Source of the DNA: Symbiodinium natans
Lineage: Eukaryota; Sar; Dinophyceae; Suessiales; Symbiodiniaceae
Length of the DNA stretch: 64,000 nucleotides
Assembly (NCBI GenBank): GCA_905221605.1
Contig: CAJNDS010001336.1
Location: 632,473 to 696,472 of the forward strand
Direction of reading: 5' to 3'
Each line of letters begins with the position of its first letter. Positions within the stretch are counted from its first letter, which is position 1. Below, in pieces: positions 1 through 9,984 of this stretch. Made by a program: the position numbers and the translations under genes. Under the pieces are notes generated by a model. It worked only from the letters and a program-made list of their open reading frames with translations. It ran no database searches and had not been told where the DNA came from.

Positions 1-300
1 GGGTTGGGGTTTGGGCTTTAGGGGTTAGGGTTTGAGGTTTAGAGTTTTGGGGTTTAGGGTTTGGGGGGGGGGGGTTTCGTGACAAGCGTATGCTGCCCGA
101 AAGCACCTTCCCTACTTCTGAGGGCGAGGACAAGCCCGCAAGGGAAGTGCAAAACTTGCAGGGGGGGGGGGGTTTGGGGCTTTGGGGTTTGGAAGTTTTG
201 GGTGTTTTTTGTGTGGGTTTTTGGGTTTCGGGGGTTGGGAGGTCTGGGGTTTTTGGGGGTAGAGGGTTTGGGGGTTTTAGGGCTTTAGGGTGTAGCATTG
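1..300. repeat. degenerate TTTAGGG telomere-like tract
   Basis: Irregular GGGTTTA/GGGGTTT units with several poly-G runs. The apparent ORFs across it are repeat translations rich in G, F, W and V and are not genes. Low-complexity sequence of this kind recurs through the window, so only the larger or unusual arrays are listed separately below. Confidence 0.85.
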
Positions 301-1001
301 GCCAGCTGGGTGCTGCAGCGAGACGACGTGCCCACTCCAAGACCACCCAAACACTGCTGCAAACGAATCCAACTGGAGCCAGACGATCCCTAAGCCAGCC
401 AAACCGATGCTACAACCCCAAAAAGGTGAGCTGAACAGTGTGAGCGCCCAAACCCTAGACCCTGGACCCGAGACCTTAAAGCTTAAACCCTATCACTACT
501 AATTGCTTAAGAGCCCCCAAAAGAATAGAAACATTCTTCCTTACAAGGGCAACATAGGGATTGTTACCTTTTACTTTTTGTTGGGGGGGGGTTCTTAAGC
601 AAATAGTAGATAAAGCCTCAACCCCCCGAACCTTAAGACCCTAGACCTTAGCCAAGTATCAACTCCCGCCGCTGCTGCTGGCACCAGCCTTCGTCGCGGC
701 CTTAGAACTTCTGCTGCTTCACTGAAGTCCTAAACCCTAAACCTTAAACCCTAAACCCTCAACCCTCAACCCTAAACCCTCAACCCTAAACCCTGAAAAC
801 CCTAAAGCCTGAGCTCGGTGTCGGGGCAGTCCAGCACCCTCTCTGCGAGTAGACCCCAGAAGTGGGGAGCTTTGCAGGACCCCTAAGCCGCCCCCCAGAA
901 GCCACTCAGATCTGAGAAACCGCCCCCCTAGATCTTGGGGAGCCCTCGATATCCTGCTCCGGGGTGGAGGGCTTGCGACTTAAGGTTTGAGGGTTTGAGG
1001 G

Positions 1002-1112
1002 TTTGAGGGTTTAGGGTTTAGGGTTTAGGGTTTAGGGTTTAGGGTTTAGGGTTTAGGGTTTAGGGTTTAGGGTTTAGGGTTTAGGGTTTAGGGTTTAGGG
1101 TTTAGGGTTTAG
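1002..1112 (+). repeat. TTTAGGG array, about 15 near-perfect units
   Basis: Uninterrupted TTTAGGG heptamers, with a few TTGAGGG variant units at the left edge. This is the Arabidopsis-type telomere repeat, also used by dinoflagellates. It sits inside the sequence with unique DNA on both sides, so it is interstitial and not a chromosome end. Confidence 0.95.
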
Positions 1113-1660
1113 GTCGTTCAAGGGCTGAAAGAGGGTTTTCGGATTTTGGGGCTAGGCTGTTACAGGCGTCAAGGGTTTGGGGGTCAGGGCTTTTGGGGTT
1201 GCGCGGCCTAAGGGCTTAAGGATTGGTAGCGTTCATAAGGGTTCAAAGCTCAAGGGCTTTAGGGCCCCGAAACCTCGAGGGCAGCACCCGCCATTGGAAA
1301 CCGGCAGGCCGAGAAACACGGCCGCAGCCCTGCTACCTGGTCAGGGGCTTCGCGCACTTTCTGGGGCTTTTGGCAACAGAGGTCGAATACCCGAAGCCCT
1401 CAAAGCCCAAAAACCACACCCTAACCCGAAATCCGAAGCCCTAACCCCTAAACCCGAAACCCCAAACCCGAACTAGAATTCGGGCTTTGGGTTTAAAAAA
1501 ACTGATGTCTTAGGGGTCTGAGGCACAGAAGCCCTACCCCAAAACCCCCTAAGCCCGAAAAGAAAAAAACAACCTGAGATCCCTCACTCTTTGCAATTTG
1601 AACCCCTGTAAGCCCCTTCAAACCCTAGTCCCTACACCCTTAGACCCCTTGGAACCTGAC

Positions 1661-1698
1661 CATGAGCAGGCCTTGGGCGCGAAGGCGTGCCAGTAGTC
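1661..1698 (-). CDS. short exon-like island, protein unknown
   Basis: Read on the minus strand it gives DYWHAFAPKACSW. It follows a CCAG|G acceptor-like site and ends at a GTCAGG donor-like site. A telomeric array begins 8 bp upstream of the acceptor side. The frame is open and protein-like, but 38 nt is too short for a family call. The exon status is inference. Confidence 0.4.
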
Positions 1699-2200
1699 CT
1701 GGACGTAGTTTAGGGTTGAGGGTTTAGGGTTTAGGGTTTAGGGTTTAGGGTTTAGGGTTTAGGGTTTAGGGGCTTTTGGAGGTTGAGTTTCGGGTGTTGT
1801 TGGGCGGTGTTGGCATGAGGGGCTTAAGGTTTGGTGCTTGAAGGCTTTCCCGAAACCCTAAACACTAAATCCTAATCCCTAAACCCCCTAGCCCTAAACC
1901 CTAAACCCTAAACCCTAAACCCCAAAACCACTCCCGCCTTCCCAGGACAACAACCTTTTTCCTTTCAGGGCTTTGGGAATGTATTGGGAAGAAGGGGAGC
2001 TCCTGGGTTTAGGGTTCAGGGTTTGGGGTTTGGGGTTTGGGGTTTAGGGTTTAGGGACTGAGGTTCTCTCTGCCCGACGAAAACGGTTTCTGGGGCGCCT
2101 GTCTTGAGGGGAGTTGAGGGCTTACAAGGTCTTGAGGGGGTTGAGGGTTTAGGGGCCCTAAACCCTAAACCCCAAACCCCAAACCCTGAACCCGTGGCTC

Positions 2201-2270
2201 CTTGTTCTGTAGGTCCCAGAAGATGTATCCTCGGTAACAGGAGATGCCATAAGAGCCTCTATACATCAGC
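2201..2270 (-). CDS. exon-like island, protein unknown
   Basis: Minus-strand frame reads GLMYRGSYGISCYRGYIFWD and continues LQNK, flanked by heptamer blocks. The aromatic-rich peptide has no stop, and an AG lies just upstream. The plus strand also has an open frame after a TTCTGTAG acceptor-like site, so strand is not certain. Minus is preferred because the neighbouring islands read well on that strand. No family recognised. Confidence 0.4.
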
Positions 2271-2385
2271 CCTCACTCAGGATTTCGGGCGGTTTGGGGG
2301 TTTGGGGTTTGGGGTTTAGGATTTAGGGTTTAGGGTTCCAGGTTCCAATGCTTTTCAACCCTAACCCCTAAACCCTCAACAAGCG

Positions 2386-2602
2386 ATGCTCCTAGTCTGC
2401 ACCGACAGCTCCACCTTAGCTGAGGAACACCTTCCTTGTTCGCATGCCTCCCCGAATGACTCAGACACCCGAAGTGGACTAGCTGGGCAGCAAGCAAGCA
2501 CCCCTAAACTCGAAACCCTAAGCCCTGTACAAGCTCGCCAACTTTGCCGAGCCGACGCAAGTGACCAGGGGTGCTTCATTTGCCATCGCGCTTGCGCCAA
2601 TA
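2386..2602 (-). CDS. two exon-like islands, protein unknown
   Basis: On the minus strand the right island (about 2543-2602) reads ASAMANEAPLVTCVGSAK. The left island (about 2390-2465) reads EACEQGRCSSAKVELSVQTR. Between them is degenerate CCCTAAA-like sequence that would be intron. The plus strand is also open here, so strand rests on consistency with neighbours. No domain is recognised. Confidence 0.4.
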
Positions 2603-2650
2603 GGGCTTGAGTGAAGGGTTCAGAGGTTATGGGGTTTAGGGCAATTTCCT

Positions 2651-2757
2651 ATTCCAATACGGAGCCTCATATTTGCGGTACGTAGAAGGAAGCCTCCACA
2701 CACTTTCACTAAGTCAATGGGAAGCACGGCGGAATTCACGTTCTGGACGCGCAGCTT
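2651..2757 (-). CDS. exon of about 36 codons, protein unknown
   Basis: Minus strand begins after a clear CATTTGCAG acceptor and reads KLRVQNVNSAVLPIDLVKVC, then GGFLLRTANMRLRIG. It has no stop, normal hydrophobic/charged alternation and no repeat character, and is among the most convincing single exons in the window. The 3' boundary is unclear and CCCTAAA-type sequence follows. The family is not recognised. Confidence 0.6.
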
Positions 2758-3000
2758 CTGCAAATGTCAGAGCAGCTTTTCAAAAAACACTCTGAAGCCC
2801 CAAAAGCCCAAAGCCGCCAAGCTTGGAGAACTGCTTCCCTACCAATTCTCCCCGCCCCTAAACCCTAGGATGCAAAAACCCTAAACCCTAACCCCAAGAC
2901 CCGAAACGCTAGCCCTAAACCCTAAACCCTAAACCCGAAACCCTAAACCCTAAACCTTAACCCCAAATTCCGAAACCCTAATTTGCCTTAGCCCCACCCT

Positions 3001-3166
3001 GCCACCCTGAGGGGGGCATCCGAGGACTGGACGGGGATCTGGATGTTGGATGTTCATCCACATGTTGATGTTGTTGAAGACCACCTGGGTTTAGGGTTTA
3101 GGGTTTCGGGTTTAGGGTTTAGGGTTTAGGGGTATCCACATGTTGATGTTGTTGAAGACCACCTGG
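3001..3166 (-). CDS. exon-like island split by a telomeric insert with 33-bp flanking duplication
   Basis: Copies at 3056-3088 and 3134-3166 are identical over 33 bp and enclose 45 bp made of GGGTTTA units. On the minus strand each copy starts CCAG|GTGGTC. Removing 3085-3162 as a 78-nt GT...AG intron restores one uninterrupted segment. An open frame through the joined sequence reads FLMPGGLQQHQHVDEHP. Another frame starting at the second acceptor reads VVFNNINMWMNIQHPDPRPV. Which frame is used is unknown. Confidence 0.5.
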
Positions 3167-3537
3167 CATCAGGAAGGCCCCGTGGGGTTCAGGGTTTCAG
3201 GGTTTAGAGTTCAGGGCTTAGGGTTTAGGGTTTAGGGCTTAGGGTTTAGGGTTCAAGGTTTAGGGTGCAGGGTTCATGGTTCAGGGTTTAGGGTTTGCCG
3301 TGATCTGTCGCTGAAGGTTGGGATGCAGAGTGGCCTCGAAAAGGTTCGTAAAATGCGAAGGGCAGCTATGGCCCGATTGTGGTTTTCTCTCCCTGGTAGG
3401 GGGGAGGTTTGGTTTCTCTTGTTTAGTCCGTATTTGGGTTCGTGCGGGTCTTCTGTCAGGCCTGTATGCCCGCATCCCCTTCAACAAGCCTCGGGGTCTC
3501 GGGCTGTCGCAAGGCCGGGCACTGAACCCTCTTAGGG

Positions 3538-3672
3538 TTTAGGGTTTAGGGTTTAGGGTTTAGAGTTTAGAGTTTAGGGTTTAGGGTTTAGGGTTTAGGG
3601 TTTAGGGTTTAGGGTTTAGGGTTTAGGGTTTAGGGTTTAGGGTTTAGGGTTTAGGGTTTAGGGTTTAGGGTT
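3538..3672 (+). repeat. TTTAGGG array, about 19 units
   Basis: Near-perfect heptamers with two TTTAGAG variants at the left. Unique exon-like DNA lies immediately to the right. Confidence 0.95.
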
Positions 3673-3683
3673 TGAGGTTCAGG

Positions 3684-3748
3684 GTATCCCCAAAGCATGT
3701 TTGCCTCCACCGTCTTGTAGGGAAGCACCGTGATGGAGTCGTTGATGC
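3684..3748 (-). CDS. exon-like island, protein unknown
   Basis: Minus strand after an ACCGAG|G acceptor-like site reads GINDSITVLPYKTVEANMLW and continues GYP before degenerate heptamers. The frame is also open upstream for about 45 codons, but that part is low complexity. No family recognised. Confidence 0.5.
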
Positions 3749-4214
3749 CTCGGTGAGTTGAACCCTCGAGGCGGGGTGGGGGGAGGGTTTGGTTTGGGTC
3801 TGGCCCTCTGGGGGGTTTCGGGGTTTCACCTAAACTCCTGGGCAGTTTTCTACGGGGGGATCTCTGTTCTTCAGGCTTCAGGCTTGACAAGGCTTACAAG
3901 TAGGGCTTAGGGATGAGGGCTCTGGGGTCTGCATGGTCTTCTTCACACTCTGACGTCTCGCTTATGACCTGAGCCGTATAGAGCACTAAACATCCAAGCC
4001 CGACTCAAACGTTGCACCTTAAAACGCTAAGCCCCAATTCACCGTGTAGACAAGGGATCCGGCTTGACCTAGAAGCCCTCAACCTGGGAAAAACCCGCAA
4101 AAATCGTCCGAACCGCAGCCGAAACCCTCAAACATTAAGCCTCAAAACCCGAAAGGAACCTGAAAGCCCTGACCCTAAACCCCAAACCCTAAACCCTAGC
4201 CCTAAACCCTAAAC

Positions 4215-4400
4215 GAATACAAAAAAGACTCCTGCCCCTCACCAGGGCTCATAGGGTTTACAGGGTTTCTAGGGTTTCTAGGGTTTACAGGCTTTTGAGG
4301 GTTTTACAGGGTGTTACAGGGTTTATAAGGTTTTATGGGTTTTATAGGGTTTTATAGGGTTCTATAGGGCTTTATAGGGTTTAGGGGAAAGAATTGCATC
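4215..4400. repeat. degenerate 9-10-mer TTTATAGGG-like tract
   Basis: Units such as GGGTTTACA and GGGTTTTATA derive from the telomere heptamer by 2-3 base insertions. No coding signal is seen in 3770-4920 apart from one weak minus frame at 4362-4580 that is largely repeat. Confidence 0.7.
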
Positions 4401-4945
4401 CGGCCCCAAAGCCTGCAGAGGAGTGGATTCGGCGAAGTGGGCCGGATGTCCGGGAGCTTTAAAAGCCCTGTAAAAGCCCTTAAGCCCTTGAAGCCTTTGA
4501 AGCCCTTTAAGAGCCCTGAAAGCCCTTAAACCCTTTAGGGCTGCCCTAAAGGGACTTGCCGCGGAGTCTAAGTCGCGCACTGCTGTCCAGGTAGGAATTG
4601 TAGGCCTCGCTCGGAGGGGGGCCTTAGGGTTTAGGGTCTAGGGTTTGGGGTTTAGGGTTTGGGGTTTCGGGTCAGGCTTTAAGGGTTCAGGGGTTTAGGG
4701 GGCTGATAGACTGGGTTGGGGGTGTAGGGCTTCGCAGACTGTAAATGGGCCTTAACGGAGTGCTGGGCCCCGGAGCCGTAGGCTCTTCTGTTCTGGCTTG
4801 AGGGTCTTAGGTTTAGGGCTAAGGGTTGCTCCCGAAACCCTGAACCCTAAACCCTAAACCCTAAACCCGAAACCCTAAACCCGAAACCCTAAACCCTAAA
4901 CCCCAGTTCAAAACACCAAACACCAAGATTCGAAGCCCGCAAAAC

Positions 4946-4990
4946 TTTCGCCTCGAAGTCGAACTTCTCGCGGACGTCCATGTCCATGGC
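4946..4990 (-). CDS. 15-codon exon, protein unknown
   Basis: Minus strand is exactly 45 nt between CGTCCCAG|GCC and AAA|GTTTTG, phase 0 at both ends, reading AMDMDVREKFDFEAK. Acceptor, donor and phase are all regular, which raises confidence despite the length. It is flanked by CCCTAAA-type sequence on both sides. No family assigned. Confidence 0.5.
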
Positions 4991-5029
4991 CTGGGACGTG
5001 GAAGGCGTTGAGGGTAGGGGGGTTTAGGG

Positions 5030-5330
5030 TTTATAGGGTTTAGGGTTTAGGGTTAGGGTTTAGGGTTTAGGGTTTAGGGTTTAGGGTTTAGGGTTTAGGG
5101 TTTAGGGTTTAGGGTTTAGGGTTTAGGGTTTAGGTTAGGGTTTAGGGTTTAGGGTTTAGGGTTTAGGGTTTAGGGTTTAGGGTTTAGGGTTTAGGGTTTA
5201 GGGTTTAGGGTTTAGGGTTTAGGGTTTAGGGTTTAGGGTTTAGGGTTTAGGGTTTAGGGTTTAGGGTTTAGGGATTGGGGTTTAGGGTTTAGGGTGTAGG
5301 GTTTAGGGTTTAGAGTTTAGGGGTTAGGGG
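5030..5330 (+). repeat. long TTTAGGG array, about 40 units
   Basis: One of the longest pure heptamer arrays. It is broken by two 6-mers (TTAGGG) and a few point variants near the right end. Length and purity suggest recent amplification. Confidence 0.95.
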
Positions 5331-5376
5331 TTAGGGCATAAAGGGGGGGGGGAAAGGTGTGGGGAACCCTTGCTTA

Positions 5377-5583
5377 CTACTTCGTCTCCAAGGTCATTTT
5401 ATAGGGGGGGCCTTGAGCCCAAACGCCACTAAGACGTAAACCCAAGTTGCAGCAAGTCCTGGGGACTTTTGGGCAGGTGCTTGCTCTATGAGGTCGTGCC
5501 AACATAACAAGTCTAGCCGCCCAGCCGCTTAAGGTCCAGGGAATGTCGGGACCCAGTTCATTAGAACAGGTGTTTTGACGCAA
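5377..5583 (-). CDS. hypothetical exon or mobile-element fragment
   Basis: A 68-codon open minus-strand frame contains PDIPWTLSGWAARLVMLARP and a cysteine-bearing middle (RASTCPKVPRTCCN). It lies in non-repetitive sequence directly right of the long heptamer array. It is not recognised. Being 500 bp from an RNase H fragment on the same strand, it could be retroelement debris. Confidence 0.25.
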   Translation of the reverse strand: MRQNTCSNELGPDIPWTLSGWAARLVMLARPHRASTCPKVPRTCCNLGLRLSGVWAQGPPYKMTLETK

Positions 5584-6062
5584 TTGAAGTCGTTCTCTCG
5601 ATTAAGCTCCCTTTTTGGGTCCTATATATTATGCTACGGCACCCATAAAAACAGGCGGACCCCAAGAAAGGCCCTCACTTAGAGAACTACCCGTCCAACT
5701 ACCCACACCCTAAACCCCAAACGCTAAACCCTGAATCCTAAACCCTAAACCCTAAATCCTAAACCCTAAACCCTAGATCCTAAACCATGGCTACCTGAGG
5801 GTTGGTTTACAATCATTTTCGTTTTGCTTGCGGTAACGGTATGGAGCTTATGGAGAGCTGACCCTCCATAAATGTTCATCATGCGCGGGGGTTAGGGTTG
5901 AGGGCTTGGGGCTTAGGTCAGATCGGACGAAATGGAATCCGGCATGTTGATTGCGTGAGACCACTCATGCATCTTGCATAAGTAAAAGGAGTGAACTGAG
6001 ATACTAACTAACTCACTGGTATTCATCGAATATCTGTCTCAGGAGAAGAGCTAAAATCTGCT

Positions 6063-6269
6063 TCAAGAAACCCGGCCCCTGACACAGTTAATGGCCGTTT
6101 GGATCAAGTCTCGGTCGGGATGGGATATCCAATGTGAAAGACTCTGTCGGCCACTGATAATCGCCTGTATGACCTTTACCACGGCCATGTTATCGCAATA
6201 AACCATGCAATCGCCCGAGATAGCCAAGGCCACGTTGACAGCATAGAATTCCGCTCTGAAAACTGACTG
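6063..6269 (-). pseudogene. retroelement RNase H domain fragment
   Basis: Minus strand reads SVFRAEFYAVNVALAISGDC, then MVYCDNMAVVKVIQ and SHPDRDLIQTAI, to a TGA. The RAEFYAV segment matches the RNase H helix with the catalytic Glu, and YCDNMAVV matches the Asp-Asn strand. The first catalytic Asp and the C-terminal His/Asp are missing, so the domain is truncated on both sides. This is the C-terminal part of a LINE-type ORF2 in other genomes. It has no methionine start and is not a gene by itself. Confidence 0.75.
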
Positions 6270-6365
6270 GATTTGACCTTAGGGCTTAGGGTTTAGGGCT
6301 TATAGGGCTTGGGGTTTAGGGTTTAGGGTTTAGGGTTTGAGCACTTAGGGTTTAGGGTGTGGGGT

Positions 6366-6762
6366 TTAGGGACAGTTCGGGTTTAGGGAGTTTAGATTTT
6401 TCGGAGCCTTGCAGACCCCGGAAGTGCGGCCAGTCCCCCCAAGTACCTCCTCCCTTGAAGCTCTTGCCCACCCCTTGAAGAACTCGGCTGTTGCATTTCT
6501 TCCGTGAAGCCCTGGTGCTGCAGCACTTCCCTGTGGTGCTTGCCCGGCAGAAACCTTCCCGCCTTGAGCCCGGATTCCGGGGTAACCGCTCCGCCACCGC
6601 CTTGCTCGCACGTTCCACCGTGTAACGCCGCACGGGCTGCCAAGCCCTCCAGGTTGGCTTTGAAACAGCCAGCACCAGTGGCCCGTCGCGGTCACTCTCG
6701 GGCAGCTTGGCTGTTGAGGCCTCTACAGCCGTGCCGCAACACTCATCGGCAGGCACAAGCAC
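6366..6762 (-). CDS. hypothetical protein or mobile-element fragment
   Basis: Non-repetitive GC-rich block open for 136 codons on the minus strand (contains ESDRDGPLVLAVSKPTWRAW). Two other minus frames and one plus frame are also open, so the frame is uncertain. It lies right of the RNase H scrap and is bounded by heptamers. No domain is recognised. Confidence 0.3.
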
Positions 6763-7026
6763 CTACACCCAAATCCTAAAGCCTTGAAGCTCACCCCTCA
6801 GCCCTAAACCCTAAACTCTAAACCACAAGCCCAACAAATCCCCGCAGCTAAGCCCGCTAAGCCCTCTCAACCCCATACCTTCATCCTCAGACCACACACC
6901 CCCCCTATGTCCTAAACCCTATACGCCAAGGGTTTAGGCTTAGGGTTTAGGGTTTAGGGTGTAGGGTGCAGGGTGTAGGGTGTAGGTTTCGCCCTAAACC
7001 CTAATACCCTCAACCTAGGGGAGGCC

Positions 7027-7100
7027 CTAAGGAGCCTCCAACTCGTCCAGGTCATTGAAGACCGACTCCGCACACCTGGCGAAGAAAGCTTCTGAGCCCG
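7027..7100 (-). CDS. exon-like island, protein unknown
   Basis: Minus strand reads SAGSEAFFARCAESVFNDLD, then ELEAP and TAG. An internal TTCGCCAG|GTG could be an acceptor. The acidic C-terminal helix-like segment looks real. The next base after the island starts heptamer sequence. Confidence 0.45.
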
Positions 7101-7129
7101 CAGAGGCCCTTAAAGGGCTTAGGGCTTAG

Positions 7130-7215
7130 GCTTTAGGGTTTAGGGTTTAGGGTTTAGGGTTTAGGGTTTAGGGTTCAGGGTTTAGGGTTTAGGGTTTAAG
7201 GTTTAGGGTTTAGGG
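7130..7215 (+). repeat. TTTAGGG array
   Basis: About 12 units with single TTCAGGG and TTTAAGG variants. Confidence 0.9.
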
Positions 7216-7519
7216 CCGATACCCCCGAATCCGGCCGCGTCCCGCCAGCCCTATAGTAGACCCTAAAACTTAAACCCAAAAATGCGGATTCCACCAAAAT
7301 GGGTTTGGTTTTCGGGTTTAGGGTTCCCTCCATAAAGCTCCGACCACTTTAAGTCCCCTGAACTTTTGCGCCCCGAAACCGCTGAAGCCCCGAACCCTTA
7401 GACCCCCGAACGCGTAGACCCCTAAACCCTGCACCCGGAACCCCCAAACCCTTAAACCCCCGTTCTATTCGGGGTTGGGCTTAGAGCTGTTAGATCCTGA
7501 ACCTCGAAACCCGCAAGCC

Positions 7520-7665
7520 CTCTCTCTCTCTCCCTAAACCCTAAACCCTAAACCCTAAACCCTAAACCCTAAACCTTAAACCCTAAACCCTAAAGCCTAA
7601 ACCCTAAACCCTAAACCCTGAACCCTGAACCCTAAACCCTCTCTCTCTCTCTCTCTCTCTCTCCG
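7520..7665. repeat. CCCTAAA array bracketed by CT microsatellites
   Basis: A CCCTAAA block with CCTGAACC variants is bordered by (CT)n on both sides. The right-hand (CT)n runs into a GC-rich island at 7664-7735 that is open on both strands and not assigned. Confidence 0.85.
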
Positions 7666-8234
7666 ATGGGGGAGGCGGGAGGGGCGGCGCCTGTAGCAGA
7701 GCAGGTGTCGCGCGCCGGCCTGGCAGCGCGGCTTTAGGCAGAGTTTTGGGCTTTAGGGTTTAGAGTTTGGGGTTTAGGGTCTAGGGATTGGGACTTGCCG
7801 GTTGTGGGGTACCGAACTGGTTAGGGTTCAGGGTTGTAGGGTGCTGGGCTGCTTAGGGTTTGGGGTTCTCTTGGTTCGGGAAGGGTTTAACATAACCCCC
7901 CCTTGCATCGCGCAGCAAAGCGGACGAAAGAGACCTACCACAACTCTGAAGCCCCAAAGACCTGAACACCTGAATCCTTACACCCTATAGACGGCAGAGT
8001 TTCACTTCTTAGGGCTTAAGGATTTTAGGGTTTCGGGTTTTCGGGCTTAGGTTTAGGGTTAAGGCCCGGAGTTACCCGAGGCGCGGGGTATTCCGATGCC
8101 GGAAGTTGAACAACCGGCGAGTCTCTCGAAACATCGCCCAAAAACGACGAAGAGGGCTCAGGTTTCGGGGGTGGCGCAAGACATCAGAACTCGTCCCCAA
8201 AGCAACACCGGAATGTCAGGTTGGAGTTCGTTTC

Positions 8235-8430
8235 TGGGGCTGATGCCTAACCCCAAAAAACCCCCAAAAACCCCCCCAAACCCCCTGAACCCCCCAAAAA
8301 CCCTAAACCCCCCAAAATCCCCCAAAACTCCCAAAACCCCCAACACCACCCCCCAACACCCCCCTGAAAGCCCCTAAAAGAGTCAAAAAGTCCGCCCCCA
8401 AACCCGGAAAAAAACCCCCAAAAACCGCCC
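8235..8430. repeat. CCCCAAAA/CCCCAAAC-like tract
   Basis: Derived from the heptamer by C and A expansion. It gives long proline-rich or glycine-rich spurious frames on both strands (PKTPNPLNPP and the like). Confidence 0.85.
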
Positions 8431-8644
8431 ACCCAAACCCTGAAAACCCTGGAGGTTGTGGAGCTGGGACACCCGGGCGCTTTCGCACTCCAGGCACCGG
8501 AAGCCCCTGTAGAAATGCCTTGGGGCTTGGCCGGCATGCCTCTAAGAGGGTTTAGGGTGCAGGGTTTAGGGTTTATAGGGTTTAGGGTTTATAGGGTTTA
8601 GGATTTGGGGTTTAGGGTTTAGGGTTTGGGGTTTGGGGTTTCGG

Positions 8645-8684
8645 GTGGGCAGTTTCCCCCAAGATGCTTCTCATGCAGCGCATT
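8645..8684 (-). CDS. exon 3 of a three-exon chain
   Basis: Minus strand after GGGTTACAG| reads NALHEKHLGGNCPP, in phase with the exon ending at 8758. The intron between (8685-8757, 73 nt) starts GTGGGG and ends ACAG and is not telomeric. The left boundary is in heptamer sequence and is not defined. Confidence 0.55.
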
Positions 8685-8757
8685 CTGTAACCCGTACAGA
8701 GCCCTTATATACTCCATACTACCCTTCTATACCTCTTGAGTACATGAGGTACCCCAC

Positions 8758-8790
8758 CTGGAAAACCTCCCTGCTGAAGTTGTCGTTGAA
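8758..8790 (-). CDS. exon 2 of a three-exon chain
   Basis: 33 nt, 11 codons (FNDNFSREVFQ), between GGGCTGAG| and CAG|GTGGGG. It joins at phase 0 to the upstream exon at 8844 so that the protein reads VFRLEMVSD-FNDNFSREVFQ. It also joins at phase 0 to the downstream exon at 8684. Three exons joining in one frame make the model much stronger than any single island. Confidence 0.65.
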
Positions 8791-8843
8791 CTCAGCCCTA
8801 AGCCCTAAGCCCTAAACCCTAAACCCTAAGCCCTAAACCCTAC
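8791..8843 (-). repeat. 53-nt intron made of telomere-like heptamers
   Basis: On the minus strand it runs GTAGGG, then GGGTTTA/GGGCTTA units, and ends GGGCTGAG. Removing it joins two open exons at phase 0. It is the clearest case in the window of an intron built almost only of heptamers. Confidence 0.6.
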
Positions 8844-9047
8844 GTCGGACACCATCTCCAAGCGGAAGACGATGCGAATCTGAACGGTCAAGGGGATCGT
8901 CGTCCACAACTCCTGCGTCCCCGCGAAGTGCTGTATCAGCTCCTCTGCAGGCACATTGTCTACCTTCTTGGGCTCTGTCTTGAGTCGCAACTGCTCGGCG
9001 TGCTCGCAAAGAAGAATGCGGTTCTGCAGCAAAACGGCAGCCATTCT
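8844..9047 (-). CDS. exon 1 of a three-exon chain, conserved-looking protein
   Basis: Minus strand opens just after ATAG|AGAATGGCT and reads MAAVLLQNRILLCEHAEQLR, then LKTEPKKVDNVPAEELIQHF and IPLTVQIRIVFRLEMVSD. It ends at a donor GTAGGGTTTAGGG, so the first intron starts inside telomere-like repeat. The peptide is mostly alpha-helical in character with a beta-like hydrophobic end. No family could be named from sight. The upstream TAG in frame supports the acceptor position. Confidence 0.65.
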
Positions 9048-9705
9048 CTATCATCTTCCTGTGCTGGTGCTTCTTCTTTCCGTGGCTTTGCTCCTGCAAA
9101 AGGTACACCATCAAAAAAACAAGGAAAAATGATGGTCCTCGCCTTACGCAACCGACAAGACAGCTGCCCGGCAAAATGTTAACCCGTCAACCCCTCCCCC
9201 CCCCCCATCCCCAGGCCCGGAACTCAACGATAAACCCCACTCAAAAAAGAAACCTCTCGCCCACGCCTCTTTTTGTTGAGAAGCGTAGCCTTAATAAGCC
9301 AGAGAGAGACTGCAGGGGGTTGCACCGTAAACCCTAACCCTAGACCCTAAACCCTAAGTCCCAAACCCTAAACCCAAAACCCTAAACCCTCAACCCTCAA
9401 CCCTGAACCCTGAACTCACCCTAAACCCTAAACCCTAAACTCTAAGCGCTTGGGGTTTCGGGGAAAAGGAGGGGGGAGCGGGGGGGGGGGGGGACCGACC
9501 GTGAATCCATGGAACCACATATTTATATCCCTACATCGAAAACCCAAAATGCCGCAAACCCAAACCCCTCTGCAGTTTCGGGTTTGGGGTTGTGCTCAGG
9601 ATACCACATGCCAGACCCATAACACCCCCCTGCCATGTAGGTGTAACTATCGAAATTGGGGTCCCTTTTGGGGTCCGCGTATGATAAGGGTGCCGTACTA
9701 TATAT

Positions 9706-9806
9706 GGGCGTTTACGATAATCAGAGACCCCTCTCATAGACCCCCAAACAGAAGGCTTCCCTTATAATAAGGACCCCGAAAAAGCACCCCTAATTTCGCA
9801 AGCCCC
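9706..9806. mobile_element. MITE-like element, family M2, full copy
   Basis: Starts GGGCGTTTACGATAAT and ends TAATTTCGCAAGCCCC, an imperfect terminal inverted repeat of about 16 bp. The interior contains CCCAAACAG and TAATAAGGACCCC, shared with copies at 52.05 and 28.5 kb. A second partial piece in inverted order lies at 9648-9690. No coding capacity, so it would be non-autonomous. Confidence 0.6.
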
Positions 9807-9984
9807 GATACAGGACCCAAAAGAATTGAGAGAACTGCCCTTGTATTCCCCTTAGAACCTTAACAAAACCACTATCCCCTAAAACCCTAAACCCCAAACC
9901 CTAAACCCTAAAACCTAAACTCCAAAAAGGGACCCTAGTTACTGCCCTAGTTTTGAGAGAACGACCCATGTCGGAACTGGATGC

